Shown: positions 36,628-45,615 of the stretch, in pieces
Numbering within the stretch: the first letter of the stretch is position 1
Layout: each line of letters starts with the position of its first letter
Assembly (NCBI GenBank): GCA_963830455.1
Contig: CAWHMT010000003.1
Span: 243,888-307,887 of the forward strand
DNA length: 64,000 nt
Direction of reading: 5' to 3'
Source: 20CM-2-65-7 sp963830455
GTDB taxonomy: Bacteria; Gemmatimonadota; Gemmatimonadetes; Gemmatimonadales; GWC2-71-9
The notes under the pieces: generated by a model
Seen by the model: the letters and a program-made list of their open reading frames with translations, nothing else
Database searches by the model: none
What the model was told of the DNA's origin: nothing
Made by a program: the position numbers and the translations under genes

Positions 36628-36666
36628 GTCCCCTAGTCCCTAACCCTAATCCCTAGCCCCTAACCC
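36628..36666. repeat. CCCTAG-type repeat between nuoN and the mutase gene
   Basis: Tandem CCCCTAGTCCCTAACCC, TAATCCCTAGCCCC and TAACCC words fill almost the whole 44-base gap. The longest and most regular copy in the window. Confidence 0.75.
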
Positions 36667-36669
36667 AGC

Positions 36670-38046
36670 ATGAAACTGCCCGCCACCATCTTTCGCCAGT
36701 ACGACATCCGCGGCCTCGTGGGTCAGCAGCTCACCCTCGAGACCGCGCGGCTCGTCGGCCAGGCCTACGCCACGTTCGCGTGGGAGCGGCTGAAGAAGGC
36801 GCCGCGCGTCGCGGTGGGACGCGACAACCGCCCATCGGGCGCCGAGCTGTCGCGGGGAATCCGTGAAGGGATCGTCGCCGCGGGCGGTTCCGCCGTGGAT
36901 GTGGGCGAGCTGCCCACGCCCGCGCTGTACTTCGCGACCAAGACGCTGCCGGTGGACGGCGGCATCCAGGTCACCGGCTCGCACAATCCGCCCGAGTTCA
37001 ACGGCTTCAAGATGGTGCTCGCGCACGACGCCGTGTTCGGCGACGACATTCAGGTTCTGTACCGGTTGATCGCGGACGGCAAGCTGGTGACCAAACCCGG
37101 TGGGAACAGCACGACGCACCGCGATCTGCTCGTCGCGTACAAAGACGCGATCGTCACACGCAACGCGCCGCTCGCCCGCCGGCTCAAGGTGGTGGTGGAC
37201 TGCGGCAACGGCGTGACCAGTCTCATCGCGATCGAGACCCTGCGGCAGCTGGGTGCCGACGTCGTGCCGCTGTTTGCCGAGTCCGACGGCACGTTCCCGC
37301 ATCACCATCCCGACCCGACCGTGATCGAGAACCTCCACGATCTCCAGCAGGCGGTAAAGAAGGAAAAGGCCGAGCTGGGGATCGCGTTCGACGGGGACGG
37401 GGATCGCATCGGCGCGGTGGATGAGACGGGCGAGCCGATCCTGGGCGATCAGCTGCTCGTGCTGTTCGGCCGCGACCTGGTCAAGCGAATGGGAACCGGA
37501 CATCCGGTCATCTTCGACGTGAAGTGCTCGGAGATCCTGCCGCAGATGCTCAAGAAGGCGGGTCTCGAGCCGGTCATGTGGAAGACGGGCCACTCGTTCA
37601 TCAAGATGAAGATGAAGGAGATCGGCGCGCCGCTGGCCGGCGAGATGAGCGGCCACATGTTTTTCGGCGGCGACTGGTATGGCTTCGACGACGCCCTGTT
37701 CGCCGCCGCGCGGCTGCTGGCGTACATCGCGAAGGAAGGCGGCCCGCTCTCGCGCCTGCTCGCCGACTTGCCGAAGACGTACGCCACGCCCGAGCTGCGG
37801 GTCGATTGCGACGACGAGAAGAAGTTCGCCATCGTCGAGCGCGCCGCTGCTGACTTCAAGAAGAAGTATCCCGTGTTCACGCTCGACGGCGTCCGCATCA
37901 CCTTCCCGGAAGGGTGGGGTTTGCTGCGCGCCTCCAACACCCAGCCCGTGCTCGTCATGCGCTTTGAGGCGACGAGCCCCAAGGCCCTCGATGCGTATCG
38001 CGCCGAGGTGGAGGGTTGGCTGGCGGCGCACGGCGTGAAGGCGTGA
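36670..38046 (+). CDS. phosphomannomutase/phosphoglucomutase
   Basis: Alpha-D-phosphohexomutase (AlgC/ManB-like) that interconverts hexose 1- and 6-phosphates for sugar nucleotide and envelope polysaccharide synthesis. 458 residues in four domains. The catalytic phosphoserine is in VTGSHNPPEFNGFK (about residue 103), the Mg-binding loop is AFDGDGDRIGAVDE, the sugar-specificity loop is GEMSGHMFF and the phosphate-binding loop is RASNTQPVLVMRFE. Its stop overlaps the next gene (GTGA). Confidence 0.92.
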   Translation: MKLPATIFRQYDIRGLVGQQLTLETARLVGQAYATFAWERLKKAPRVAVGRDNRPSGAELSRGIREGIVAAGGSAVDVGELPTPALYFATKTLPVDGGIQVTGSHNPPEFNGFKMVLAHDAVFGDDIQVLYRLIADGKLVTKPGGNSTTHRDLLVAYKDAIVTRNAPLARRLKVVVDCGNGVTSLIAIETLRQLGADVVPLFAESDGTFPHHHPDPTVIENLHDLQQAVKKEKAELGIAFDGDGDRIGAVDETGEPILGDQLLVLFGRDLVKRMGTGHPVIFDVKCSEILPQMLKKAGLEPVMWKTGHSFIKMKMKEIGAPLAGEMSGHMFFGGDWYGFDDALFAAARLLAYIAKEGGPLSRLLADLPKTYATPELRVDCDDEKKFAIVERAAADFKKKYPVFTLDGVRITFPEGWGLLRASNTQPVLVMRFEATSPKALDAYRAEVEGWLAAHGVKA

Positions 38047-40484
38047 CACGCCAGGGCCGGCGCAGACTCTACCTGATCGGCGCCGGGGTGTTGGTCGCCG
38101 CGCTCGTCGGCGGCCGCTGGCTGGCCGTGGAAACCGCGGAGCGGGCCTGGGATCGGACGTTCGCGGGCGGTGCGGCGGTGATTCAGGCCCGTTACCTGGC
38201 GCGCATGCTCCAAGCCCTGGTCTTCGTCGTCGCCGTCACCTGGATCACCGGCAATCTGCTGATCGTTTATCGGGCGATCGGGTCCGTCCAAATGCCTCGT
38301 CGCCTGGGTGACCTCGAAATCGTCGAGGCGGTTCCCCAAAAAACCCTGCTGGGCGCCACCGTCCTGCTCGGCGTCATCCTCGGGACCCTGTTCTCGCTCG
38401 GCGCCGGCGACTGGTGGCACCACGCGGTGTTGGCCGCGTCTCCGCCGCACTTCGGCATTCCGGACGGCACCAAACTGGCACGGGACGTCGGCTATTACGT
38501 CAGCGTGCTGCCGTGGCTGGCCGTGCTGCAGAACCGCGCGCTGGTCCTGGTGGTCGGCGCGCTGGGCATCATCACGCTGTTGTACGCGGTGATCGGCTCA
38601 TTCCGCATCCGCCGCGGGCGGATCCGCGCGAGTGATCACGCTCGGACGCACGTGGGCTTCCTGCTCGCGTGTCTCGCGATCGCGATCGCGTGGGGTGCGG
38701 CGCTCGATCCCGCGGAGGTCATCGGCGGATTCCACGGTGCCGTAGACGAGGCGGCGCTCGCGGTTCGTATTCCCGGATCACGCGTGGTCGTCGCCGTGGC
38801 CGTGGTAACCGCCATCATCTCGATCGCGTGGGCGTTCCGCGACCGGCCCACGCTCATTATCGCCGGCTGGGCGGCACTGCTGATTTCGCTGACAGCCGGA
38901 TACTTCGTCATTCCGGGCGTGGTCCGTACCTCCACGCAAGCCGGCGCCGCAAGCGCCGAGCTGGCGCGGCGTCGCGCGAACCTCGAGCGGCTCGCGTTCG
39001 GTCTGACAGGGCTCGACGACCGGATGCCGCCCGGATTCCCCTCGGGCGAAGCAGCTGTGCGCGCCATTCCGCTGTGGGATCCCGCTCATGTCGCCGCAGC
39101 GGCCCAAACGCTGCCGCACGCCGTTGCGCTGCGACCGCCCCCCCCCCGCCCGGACGACACGGGCGCGGCGTGGCTGATCGCGCCGCTGCTCCCCATCACC
39201 GGCACCGCCACGAGCGGTCCCGTTCGACTCGCGCTGGAGGTCGATAGTGGCCTCGCGATCACCGCGTTGCCCACGAAGGACGGACGGGTGCTGTTCGGCC
39301 CCTCCCCGACGCCCACCGCCACCGGGGGCGAGGACACACCGATCATCACCGCGGACAGCATCGCGGGCGTGCCGCTCACGGGCTGGTGGCGGCGTTTCGC
39401 CATCGCGTGGACCATTCAAGCGTGGGGGCTGGTGCGCGGGGATTCGAACGGCCGCACGCTGTTGTGGCGCCGCGATGTGACGGATCGGCTCGAGCGGCTG
39501 GCGCCGTTCGCGCGCTTCGGCGTTCCCGCGCCCGTGATGCGGGACGGGGCCCTCTGGTGGACCAGTTGGGGCTACGTGTCGCATCGCGCATTTCCGCTCG
39601 TGCGCTCGCTCGAGTGGCAGGGCGAGGACGTGCGGTATCTGCGCGCCGGCGTGCTCGGCGCGGTGCGGGCGGCGACGGGCGAGACGCACCTGTGGCTCGC
39701 GCCGGGCTATGACTCGCTGACCGCCTCGTGGGCGCGCCGCTTCGACCCCTTGATCGAGCCGCCGGAGCGGCTGCCGCCCGATCTGCGCGCGCAGCTCGTT
39801 TATCCGCCCGACATGTTTCGCATCGCCGCGCAGCAATTGGTCCGCGCCAGCGCCCCCCCCGACTCCGCCGGAGCTGGCGCGGACAGCGGCTGGTTCATGC
39901 GCCCGCGCGAGCCGTATCAGCTCGGCGGTCCCCTCCACACCGCGCCGCCCGCTGGCGCGGTATGGACGGGTGTGGCACTGGAATCGGGGGTGTCCGTCCC
40001 CAAGCAGCTCGTTGGGCTGTTCGCCGCGGCGATCACGCCGCGCGGCCCTGCCGTGCATCTCTGGCGTGCCCGCCTCCTCCCGTCCGGCCCGGAGCGCCTC
40101 CCGGGTGAGCTCGTCGGTTCGTCGACGCTCCGGCCGGGTCAGCTGCGCATCTGGCCGGTCGGGAATTCCCTGATCACCGTCCAGGCGCAGCTGCTGGATC
40201 CCGCCGATGCCCGCACGCCGGCAGGCGCCCCCACCCCCCCGGCGCGCATCGCCGAAGTGTACGTGACGCTGGACAGCCGGAGCGGGCGCGGGCTCACCGC
40301 GCGCGCCGCGCTGCGCGGCGGCGAACAGATCGTCACGGATACGACGCTGGCGGCGCGGTGGGAACGCGCGCGCCGGCTGGCCGCGCGCGCCGACTCGGCG
40401 CTCGGTGTCGGCGACCTCGAGCTGTTCGGCCGGTTGTGGCGTTCGCTCATGAGCGAGCTTGCTCCGACTCCGCGGCCCCGCTAG
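38043..40484 (+). CDS. UPF0182-like large membrane protein
   Basis: 813 residues. About seven hydrophobic helices fill the first 300 residues and a long soluble, probably extracytoplasmic region follows. Order of features resembles UPF0182 (COG1615), including WQGEDVRYLRAGVLGAVRAATGETHLW and LRAQLVYPPDMFRIAAQQL. The role of the family is unknown. The gene has several long C homopolymers (C10 at 39138-39147). GTG 38043 overlaps the upstream stop. Confidence 0.75.
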   Translation: MTRQGRRRLYLIGAGVLVAALVGGRWLAVETAERAWDRTFAGGAAVIQARYLARMLQALVFVVAVTWITGNLLIVYRAIGSVQMPRRLGDLEIVEAVPQKTLLGATVLLGVILGTLFSLGAGDWWHHAVLAASPPHFGIPDGTKLARDVGYYVSVLPWLAVLQNRALVLVVGALGIITLLYAVIGSFRIRRGRIRASDHARTHVGFLLACLAIAIAWGAALDPAEVIGGFHGAVDEAALAVRIPGSRVVVAVAVVTAIISIAWAFRDRPTLIIAGWAALLISLTAGYFVIPGVVRTSTQAGAASAELARRRANLERLAFGLTGLDDRMPPGFPSGEAAVRAIPLWDPAHVAAAAQTLPHAVALRPPPPRPDDTGAAWLIAPLLPITGTATSGPVRLALEVDSGLAITALPTKDGRVLFGPSPTPTATGGEDTPIITADSIAGVPLTGWWRRFAIAWTIQAWGLVRGDSNGRTLLWRRDVTDRLERLAPFARFGVPAPVMRDGALWWTSWGYVSHRAFPLVRSLEWQGEDVRYLRAGVLGAVRAATGETHLWLAPGYDSLTASWARRFDPLIEPPERLPPDLRAQLVYPPDMFRIAAQQLVRASAPPDSAGAGADSGWFMRPREPYQLGGPLHTAPPAGAVWTGVALESGVSVPKQLVGLFAAAITPRGPAVHLWRARLLPSGPERLPGELVGSSTLRPGQLRIWPVGNSLITVQAQLLDPADARTPAGAPTPPARIAEVYVTLDSRSGRGLTARAALRGGEQIVTDTTLAARWERARRLAARADSALGVGDLELFGRLWRSLMSELAPTPRPR

Positions 40485-40495
40485 GTTGCGCCGCC

Positions 40496-41446
40496 GTGTC
40501 CCCCCCCGCCCCCCCGCCGGGAACCATCGTCATCGCGCTTGGAGGAAACGCGGTCGCGCCCCCCAATGAGCGCCCCACGATCAGCAATCAATTCCGCTAC
40601 ACACGCGCGAGTCTTGCACCCATCGTGGATCTCGCGGCCGCGGGCTGGAACATTGTCCTCGTCCACGGCAATGGACCGCAGGTCGGCGATGAGCTGGCGC
40701 GCAACGAGATCGCGGCCGACCAGGTGGAGCCGCTGCCGCTGGGCGTGCTGGTCGCCGGTACCGCGGGGTGGATGGGATACATGATTCAGCAATCGCTGCA
40801 CAACGCGTTGGAGCGCGCCGGCATGCAGCGGTCGGTCGTCACGATGATCACGCAGACGCTCTGCCACGCGGATGATCCCGACCTGCGCACGCCGTCCAAA
40901 CCGGTGGGGCACAAGCTCGATGCCGCGCGCGAGGCCCGGCTCGTGGCGCGCGGCATCCCCGTGCGTGACGGCCGGCGCCTCGCCCCGAGCCCGCGCCCGA
41001 TCGGCATCGTGGAGAGCCAGATGGTGCACGATCTGGCGGTCGCCGGATACATCGTGATCGCGGGCGGAGGCGGAGGCCCCCCGGTGTACCGCGACCCGAA
41101 ACGGGGGCTCGAGGGGATCGACGCGGTCGCCGATAAGGACCGGGTCGCCGCCATCCTCGGCCGGGAGATCCAGGCGGAAGTGCTATTGATTCTGACGAAT
41201 GTGAGCGCAGTGTACCGCGCGTACGGCACCCCTCGGCAGGAAGCGATTCGCCGCTTGACGCTGGCGCAGGCCGATCACCTGCTCGCCGGGAAAGAACTCG
41301 GTACCGGCAGCATGCGCCCCAAGGTCGAGGCGGCAGCCGATTTCGTGCGCACTGGTGGCGAGCGGGCGATCATTGCCGAGCTGGCGGACGGACTCGCGGC
41401 ACTCCGCGGCGAGGCCGGCACGACGATTTCGAAGGAGCACGCGTGA
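40496..41446 (+). CDS. arcC: carbamate kinase
   Basis: Amino-acid-kinase-fold enzyme that transfers phosphate between carbamoyl phosphate and ADP. Motifs: IVIALGGNA at the N-terminus, VLVHGNGPQVGDEL, the YIVIAGGGGGPPVY nucleotide-site loop, and DKDRVAAILGREI followed by LLILTNVSAVY. 316 residues from GTG 40496, which is followed by C8 and C7 runs encoding Ser-Pro-Pro-Ala-Pro. No arginine deiminase or transcarbamylase gene is adjacent, so the physiological direction is unclear. Overlaps sucC by four bases. Confidence 0.93.
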   Translation: MSPPAPPPGTIVIALGGNAVAPPNERPTISNQFRYTRASLAPIVDLAAAGWNIVLVHGNGPQVGDELARNEIAADQVEPLPLGVLVAGTAGWMGYMIQQSLHNALERAGMQRSVVTMITQTLCHADDPDLRTPSKPVGHKLDAAREARLVARGIPVRDGRRLAPSPRPIGIVESQMVHDLAVAGYIVIAGGGGGPPVYRDPKRGLEGIDAVADKDRVAAILGREIQAEVLLILTNVSAVYRAYGTPRQEAIRRLTLAQADHLLAGKELGTGSMRPKVEAAADFVRTGGERAIIAELADGLAALRGEAGTTISKEHA

Positions 41447-42585
41447 ATCTGCACGAGTACCAGGCACGGGACATTTTGCGGCGGCACGGGATTCCCGTTC
41501 CGCCGGGCGAGGTGGCAACCAACCCCGCCGAGGCGCGCGCGATCGCGGAGCGCCTTGGGGGCAAAGTGGTGGTCAAAGCGCAGGTGCACGCCGGCGGGCG
41601 CGGCAAGGCGGGCGGTGTGAAGCTCGCGAAGACCGCCGCCGAAGCGGAGACGCATGCCCGCGCCATCATCGGCATGAAGATCAAGGGGCTCACGGTCCAG
41701 AAGGTACTGATCGCCCCCACGGCCGAGATCGCGTCGGAGAGTTATGTCGGCATCATCGTGGATCGCGCGTCGCAGCGGCCGGTGCTGATGGTGAGTCCCG
41801 CGGGCGGCATCGATATCGAAGAAGTCGCGGCCACGACCCCGGAGAAGATTCAACGGCTGCCGGTCGACCCGCGCTACGGCCTGTTGCCGCACCAGGCGCT
41901 GTCGCTGGGGTTTTTCCTGTACCGCGACTTGAAGCAGGCGCGCGCGGCCGCCGACATCATGCAGAAGCTGTATGCGACCGTGTACGACGTGGGCGCGTCT
42001 CTGGTCGAGATCAACCCACTCGTCACCACCCCCGATGGCAGCGTCCAGGCGCTCGACGCCAAGCTCTCGATCGACGACAACGAGCTCGAGCGCCGGCCCG
42101 ACATCTCGGCCTTGCGCGACCTGTCGGCCGAAGCGCCGGAAGAAGTCGCCGCGCGCGCAGCGGGGCTCACGTTCATCAAGCTGGACGGCTTCGTGGGCTG
42201 TTGCGTGAATGGGGCCGGGCTCGCGATGGCCACGATGGACCTCGTGAAGTATTACGGCGGCGAGCCCGCAAATTTCCTCGACATCGGCGGGAGCTCGAAT
42301 CCGCAGAAAGTGGTCGCGGCGCTGCGCATCATCACCGGCGACCCCGGAGTGAAATCGATCCTGTTCAATATTTTCGGCGGCATCACCCGCGGGGACGACG
42401 TCGCGAACGGCATCGTCCAGGCGACGCGCGAGTTTCCGCTCAAGGTCCCGATCGTGATCCGTCTGACGGGCACGAACGAGCGGGAGGGGATCGAGATCCT
42501 CAAGCGCGCGGGCTTCTCGGCCTTGAGCGACATGGACGAAGCGGTGAAACAGGCCGTGGCCGCCGCGAAAGGGAAGGCCGCGTGA
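41443..42585 (+). CDS. sucC: succinyl-CoA synthetase beta subunit
   Basis: ADP-forming succinate-CoA ligase, TCA cycle substrate-level phosphorylation. ATP-grasp N-terminal domain (NLHEYQARDILRRHGIPVP, KAQVHAGGRGKAGGVK) and the C-terminal CoA-ligase domain (CCVNGAGLAMATMD, FLDIGGSS, ILFNIFGGITRGD) are complete. 380 residues. GTG start within the arcC stop; end overlaps sucD (GTGA). Confidence 0.97.
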   Translation: MNLHEYQARDILRRHGIPVPPGEVATNPAEARAIAERLGGKVVVKAQVHAGGRGKAGGVKLAKTAAEAETHARAIIGMKIKGLTVQKVLIAPTAEIASESYVGIIVDRASQRPVLMVSPAGGIDIEEVAATTPEKIQRLPVDPRYGLLPHQALSLGFFLYRDLKQARAAADIMQKLYATVYDVGASLVEINPLVTTPDGSVQALDAKLSIDDNELERRPDISALRDLSAEAPEEVAARAAGLTFIKLDGFVGCCVNGAGLAMATMDLVKYYGGEPANFLDIGGSSNPQKVVAALRIITGDPGVKSILFNIFGGITRGDDVANGIVQATREFPLKVPIVIRLTGTNEREGIEILKRAGFSALSDMDEAVKQAVAAAKGKAA

Positions 42586-43451
42586 GCATTTTCATCGATC
42601 AGTCCACGCGGCTCGTCGTCCAGGGAATCACCGGCCGCGACGGCTCGTTCCACGCCAAGCAGATGATCGCGTACGGGACGCAGGTGGTCGCGGGGGTCAC
42701 GCCGGGGAAGGGCGGCCAGCAGTTCGAAGGCAGCGTCCCAGTGTTCAATACCGTCGCCGAGGCGGTACGGGCGACGGAAGCAAATACCGCCGTGATCTAC
42801 GTGCCCGCTGCCGTCGCCGCGTCGGCGATCTTCGAGGCCGCCGACGCCAGCATCGCGATGATCGTCTGCATCACCGAGGGGATTCCCGTCCTCGACATGA
42901 CGAAAGTGCTGCCGTACGTGCGCGAGCGCGGTGCCCGTCTCGTAGGGCCCAATTGCCCCGGCTTGATCTCGCCCGGCAAGAGCAAGGTCGGCATCATCCC
43001 CGGCAACATCTGCAAGCCGGGACGGATCGGCATCGTGTCGCGCAGCGGGACACTCACCTACGAGATCATCCACCAGCTCTCGACGCACGGGTTCGGGCAG
43101 TCCACGTGCGTCGGCATCGGTGGCGATCCGCTGATCGGGACGAACTTCATTCACTGCCTCGCGGCGTTCGAGGCCGACGCCGAGACGGATGCCATCGTCA
43201 TGGTCGGCGAGATCGGCGGCACCGACGAGCAGGAGGCGGCGGAGTTCGCGAAGGAGAACGTGAAGAAGCCGGTGGTGGGGTTCATCGCCGGTCAGACGGC
43301 ACCGCCCGGCCGGCGCATGGGCCACGCGGGCGCGATCATTTCCGGCTCGTCGGGGACGGCGGCGGAGAAGATGGCGGCCTTCGAGCAGGCCGGCATCGCC
43401 GTCATGAAGCGGCCGGCCGATGTCGTCCCGTTACTGAAGGAGAAACTGTAG
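42582..43451 (+). CDS. sucD: succinyl-CoA synthetase alpha subunit
   Basis: Partner of SucC, carries the CoA-binding Rossmann domain (VVQGITGRDGSFHAKQM) and the phospho-histidine loop GHAGAIISGSSGTA at about residue 245. Conserved GPNCPGLISPGKSKVGI and SRSGTLTYEIIHQL are present. 289 residues, normal length. Confidence 0.97.
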   Translation: MSIFIDQSTRLVVQGITGRDGSFHAKQMIAYGTQVVAGVTPGKGGQQFEGSVPVFNTVAEAVRATEANTAVIYVPAAVAASAIFEAADASIAMIVCITEGIPVLDMTKVLPYVRERGARLVGPNCPGLISPGKSKVGIIPGNICKPGRIGIVSRSGTLTYEIIHQLSTHGFGQSTCVGIGGDPLIGTNFIHCLAAFEADAETDAIVMVGEIGGTDEQEAAEFAKENVKKPVVGFIAGQTAPPGRRMGHAGAIISGSSGTAAEKMAAFEQAGIAVMKRPADVVPLLKEKL

Positions 43452-43453
43452 CG

Positions 43454-43861
43454 ATGTTGACCCTGGCCATCATCAAACCGGATGCCGTGGCAGCGAGACA
43501 TACCGGCAAGATCCTCGCTCACCTCGAAGCCGAGGGATTTCAGATCCGGGAGGCGCAGCTGGTGCAGCTCACGCCCGCCCGGGCCGAGTCGTTCTATGAA
43601 GTGCATCGCGAGCGCCCGTTCTTTCGGCCGCTCGTCGCCTTCATGACATCGGGCCCGGCGCTGGCGCTCGCCCTGGAGCGGAACGACGCCGTCGCGCACC
43701 TGCGCAAAGTCATTGGAGCGACCGATCCGGCCCAGGCGGAGCCGGGGACGATTCGGAAGCTCTATGCGCAGTCCAAGGAGAAGAACGCGATTCATGCCTC
43801 CGATTCACCGGAGAATGCGGCGCGCGAAGTAGCGTTTTTCTTCCCGGCGCGATCCCGTTGA
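43454..43861 (+). CDS. ndk: nucleoside diphosphate kinase
   Basis: Transfers the gamma phosphate between nucleoside triphosphates. 135 residues; begins TLAIIKPDAV. The usual catalytic NAIHASDS motif with the phospho-acceptor His is at about residue 114. The middle GPALALALERNDAV replaces the more usual GPVVA..LEG, a mild divergence. The end of the gene overlaps the -35 box of the next promoter. Confidence 0.95.
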   Translation: MLTLAIIKPDAVAARHTGKILAHLEAEGFQIREAQLVQLTPARAESFYEVHRERPFFRPLVAFMTSGPALALALERNDAVAHLRKVIGATDPAQAEPGTIRKLYAQSKEKNAIHASDSPENAAREVAFFFPARSR

Positions 43862-43886
43862 CGCAAGCGCCACAACGGTTTAGCTT
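43858..43886 (+). promoter_or_regulatory. candidate promoter of the rpmF-plsX-fab operon
   Basis: TTGACG (43858-43863), 17-base spacer, TAGCTT (43881-43886). The ATG of the first gene is at 43895, 8 bases after the -10, so the transcript would have almost no leader. Confidence 0.55.
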
Positions 43887-43894
43887 CGCTGACC

Positions 43895-44410
43895 ATGTTG
43901 CGAGTCGATCTGCGCGAGCTGGCCCGGGGTCCAGTCGAAACGAGGGGCGAGCTGAGGCAGGACGACCCGGCCTTGGAAGGATTGGACGTCACCCTGCGGG
44001 AACCGGTCCTGGTGAGCGGGCGGTTGCAATCCATCAGCACGGGGCGGTTTTACTGGCAGGGCAAGGCAACCACCGCCATTCAGGGTGAATGCCGGCGGTG
44101 CCTCACTCCAGTCTCGGTCCCGCTCAGCCTGGAGATCGGCGCCCTGTTCACCCAGGACGCCGAAGCCCTCGACGACCCCGATTCGTACGCCGTCGCTCCG
44201 GATGCAACGGACATCGATGTCACCCAGGCCGTGCGCGAGGAGCTGTTGCTCGAGGCGCCGCGGTTCGCGCTGTGCCGTGAAGATTGTAGAGGCTTGTGCC
44301 CGCAGTGCGGGAAGGATTTGAACGCCGGCCCGTGCGGATGCGCGCCCGCCACAGAGGCACGTTGGCAGCCGCTGAAGGCTCTGAAAGACATGCTAGGCTC
44401 TAACAACTAA
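43895..44410 (+). CDS. DUF177 (YceD-like) protein
   Basis: Family almost always encoded directly upstream of rpmF and linked in plants and bacteria to 23S rRNA/50S maturation. 171 residues. The CRRC knuckle (about residue 67) and a C-terminal Cys-rich patch (LCREDCRGLCPQCG, then CGC) suggest metal binding. First gene of a lipid synthesis operon, as in many bacteria. Confidence 0.85.
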   Translation: MLRVDLRELARGPVETRGELRQDDPALEGLDVTLREPVLVSGRLQSISTGRFYWQGKATTAIQGECRRCLTPVSVPLSLEIGALFTQDAEALDDPDSYAVAPDATDIDVTQAVREELLLEAPRFALCREDCRGLCPQCGKDLNAGPCGCAPATEARWQPLKALKDMLGSNN

Positions 44411-44428
44411 GAACTAAGGACTGGTGTC

Positions 44429-44608
44429 ATGGCCGTACCCAAGCGCAGAACCTCCAAACGCAAGAAGCGCGCGCGCCGCACGCACTACAAGGCGGTCCGT
44501 CCCACGCTGCAGCCCTGTCCGCGCTGCGGTGACCAGAAGCAGCCCCACCGCGTCTGCCCGACCTGCGGCTATTACAACGGCGAGCAGCGGATTACCGTCG
44601 AGGATTGA
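44429..44608 (+). CDS. rpmF: 50S ribosomal protein L32
   Basis: Starts MAVPKRRTSKRKKRARRTHY, the L32 N-terminus, and has the zinc-binding pairs CPRCG and CPTCGYYNG. 59 residues. The stop overlaps the plsX ATG (TGATG). The DUF177-rpmF-plsX order is strongly conserved across bacteria. Confidence 0.96.
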   Translation: MAVPKRRTSKRKKRARRTHYKAVRPTLQPCPRCGDQKQPHRVCPTCGYYNGEQRITVED

Positions 44609-45615
44609 TGTTCCGCATCGCGTTGGACGCGATGGGAAGTGACGAGGCCCCCCAGGTCGAAGTCGAGGGGGCCGCGCAGGCCATCAAGGAGCTGCCCCCG
44701 GACTTCGTCGTCCAGCTCGTCGGGCGCAAAGCCGACATCGAAGCGGCGCTGGCGCGCGTGCCGGGGGTCGATCCCAAGCGCATCGAGATCGTCGATGCCC
44801 CGGAGGTCGTAGGCATGGGCGACAAGCCGCTCGCGGCGATCCGCGGCAAGCCGCGCTCGTCGATCGCCGTGGGGCTCGACCTGCAAAAGAAGCACAAATC
44901 CGACGCGTTCATCTCGGCGGGCAATACCGGCGCCGTCATGGCGGCCAGCACGCTGCTGCTGCGCCTGCACCCGGGCGTGCAGCGCGCGGCGATCGGCGCG
45001 TTGTTCCCGAGCGCCGGGCAGCCGGTGCTCGTGGTCGACGGCGGCGCCAACGTGGACGTCGACGCCCGTGAGATCGTCGGCTTCGCGCACCTCGGCTCCG
45101 TCTACGCGCGCGACGTGCTCGGCCGCCAGAATCCCACCGTCGGGCTGCTCAACATTGGCGAAGAAGACGAGAAGGGAAACGCGGTCGTCAAGGAAGCGCA
45201 TCAGCTGCTCAAGCAGACGACCGGCATCAATTACATCGGCAACATCGAAGGGCGCGACATCCCCGTGGGCGAAGCGCGCGGGAAACGGCTCGACGTGGTG
45301 GCGTGCGACGGGTTCGTCGGCAACGTCGTGCTGAAGTTCTACGAGTCGGCGGGCCGCGTGTTCGTCGCGCTCATCAAGCGCGAAGCGCCCGACGTGCTGC
45401 AGCGGCCGGAAATGACGAACGTACTGAACGTGCTCGACTACGCCACGTATGGCGGGGCGCCGCTGCTCGGCGTGAAGGGCGTCGTGATCATCTGTCACGG
45501 CGCATCCCCGGTGAAGGCGATCAAGAACGCCATCCGCGTCGCCGTCCAATCGGTCCGCAGCCATCTCTCCGACGACATCGCCGCCGAGTTCGCCGTGGGC
45601 AAGGTGCCCGCATGA
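44608..45615 (+). CDS. plsX: phosphate acyltransferase PlsX
   Basis: Makes acyl-phosphate from acyl-ACP for phosphatidic acid synthesis. RIALDAMGSDEAP at the N-terminus, SAGNTGAVMA, VDGGANVDV and GNVVLKFYE are family signatures. 335 residues. It overlaps fabH by four bases. Confidence 0.95.
   Translation: MFRIALDAMGSDEAPQVEVEGAAQAIKELPPDFVVQLVGRKADIEAALARVPGVDPKRIEIVDAPEVVGMGDKPLAAIRGKPRSSIAVGLDLQKKHKSDAFISAGNTGAVMAASTLLLRLHPGVQRAAIGALFPSAGQPVLVVDGGANVDVDAREIVGFAHLGSVYARDVLGRQNPTVGLLNIGEEDEKGNAVVKEAHQLLKQTTGINYIGNIEGRDIPVGEARGKRLDVVACDGFVGNVVLKFYESAGRVFVALIKREAPDVLQRPEMTNVLNVLDYATYGGAPLLGVKGVVIICHGASPVKAIKNAIRVAVQSVRSHLSDDIAAEFAVGKVPA

Noticed and set aside
36628..36666. Telomere-like CCCTAA repeats
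   Set aside because: The words are irregular (CCCTAGTCCC, CCCTAATCCC), the tracts are under 45 bases and lie between housekeeping genes in a bacterial chromosome.
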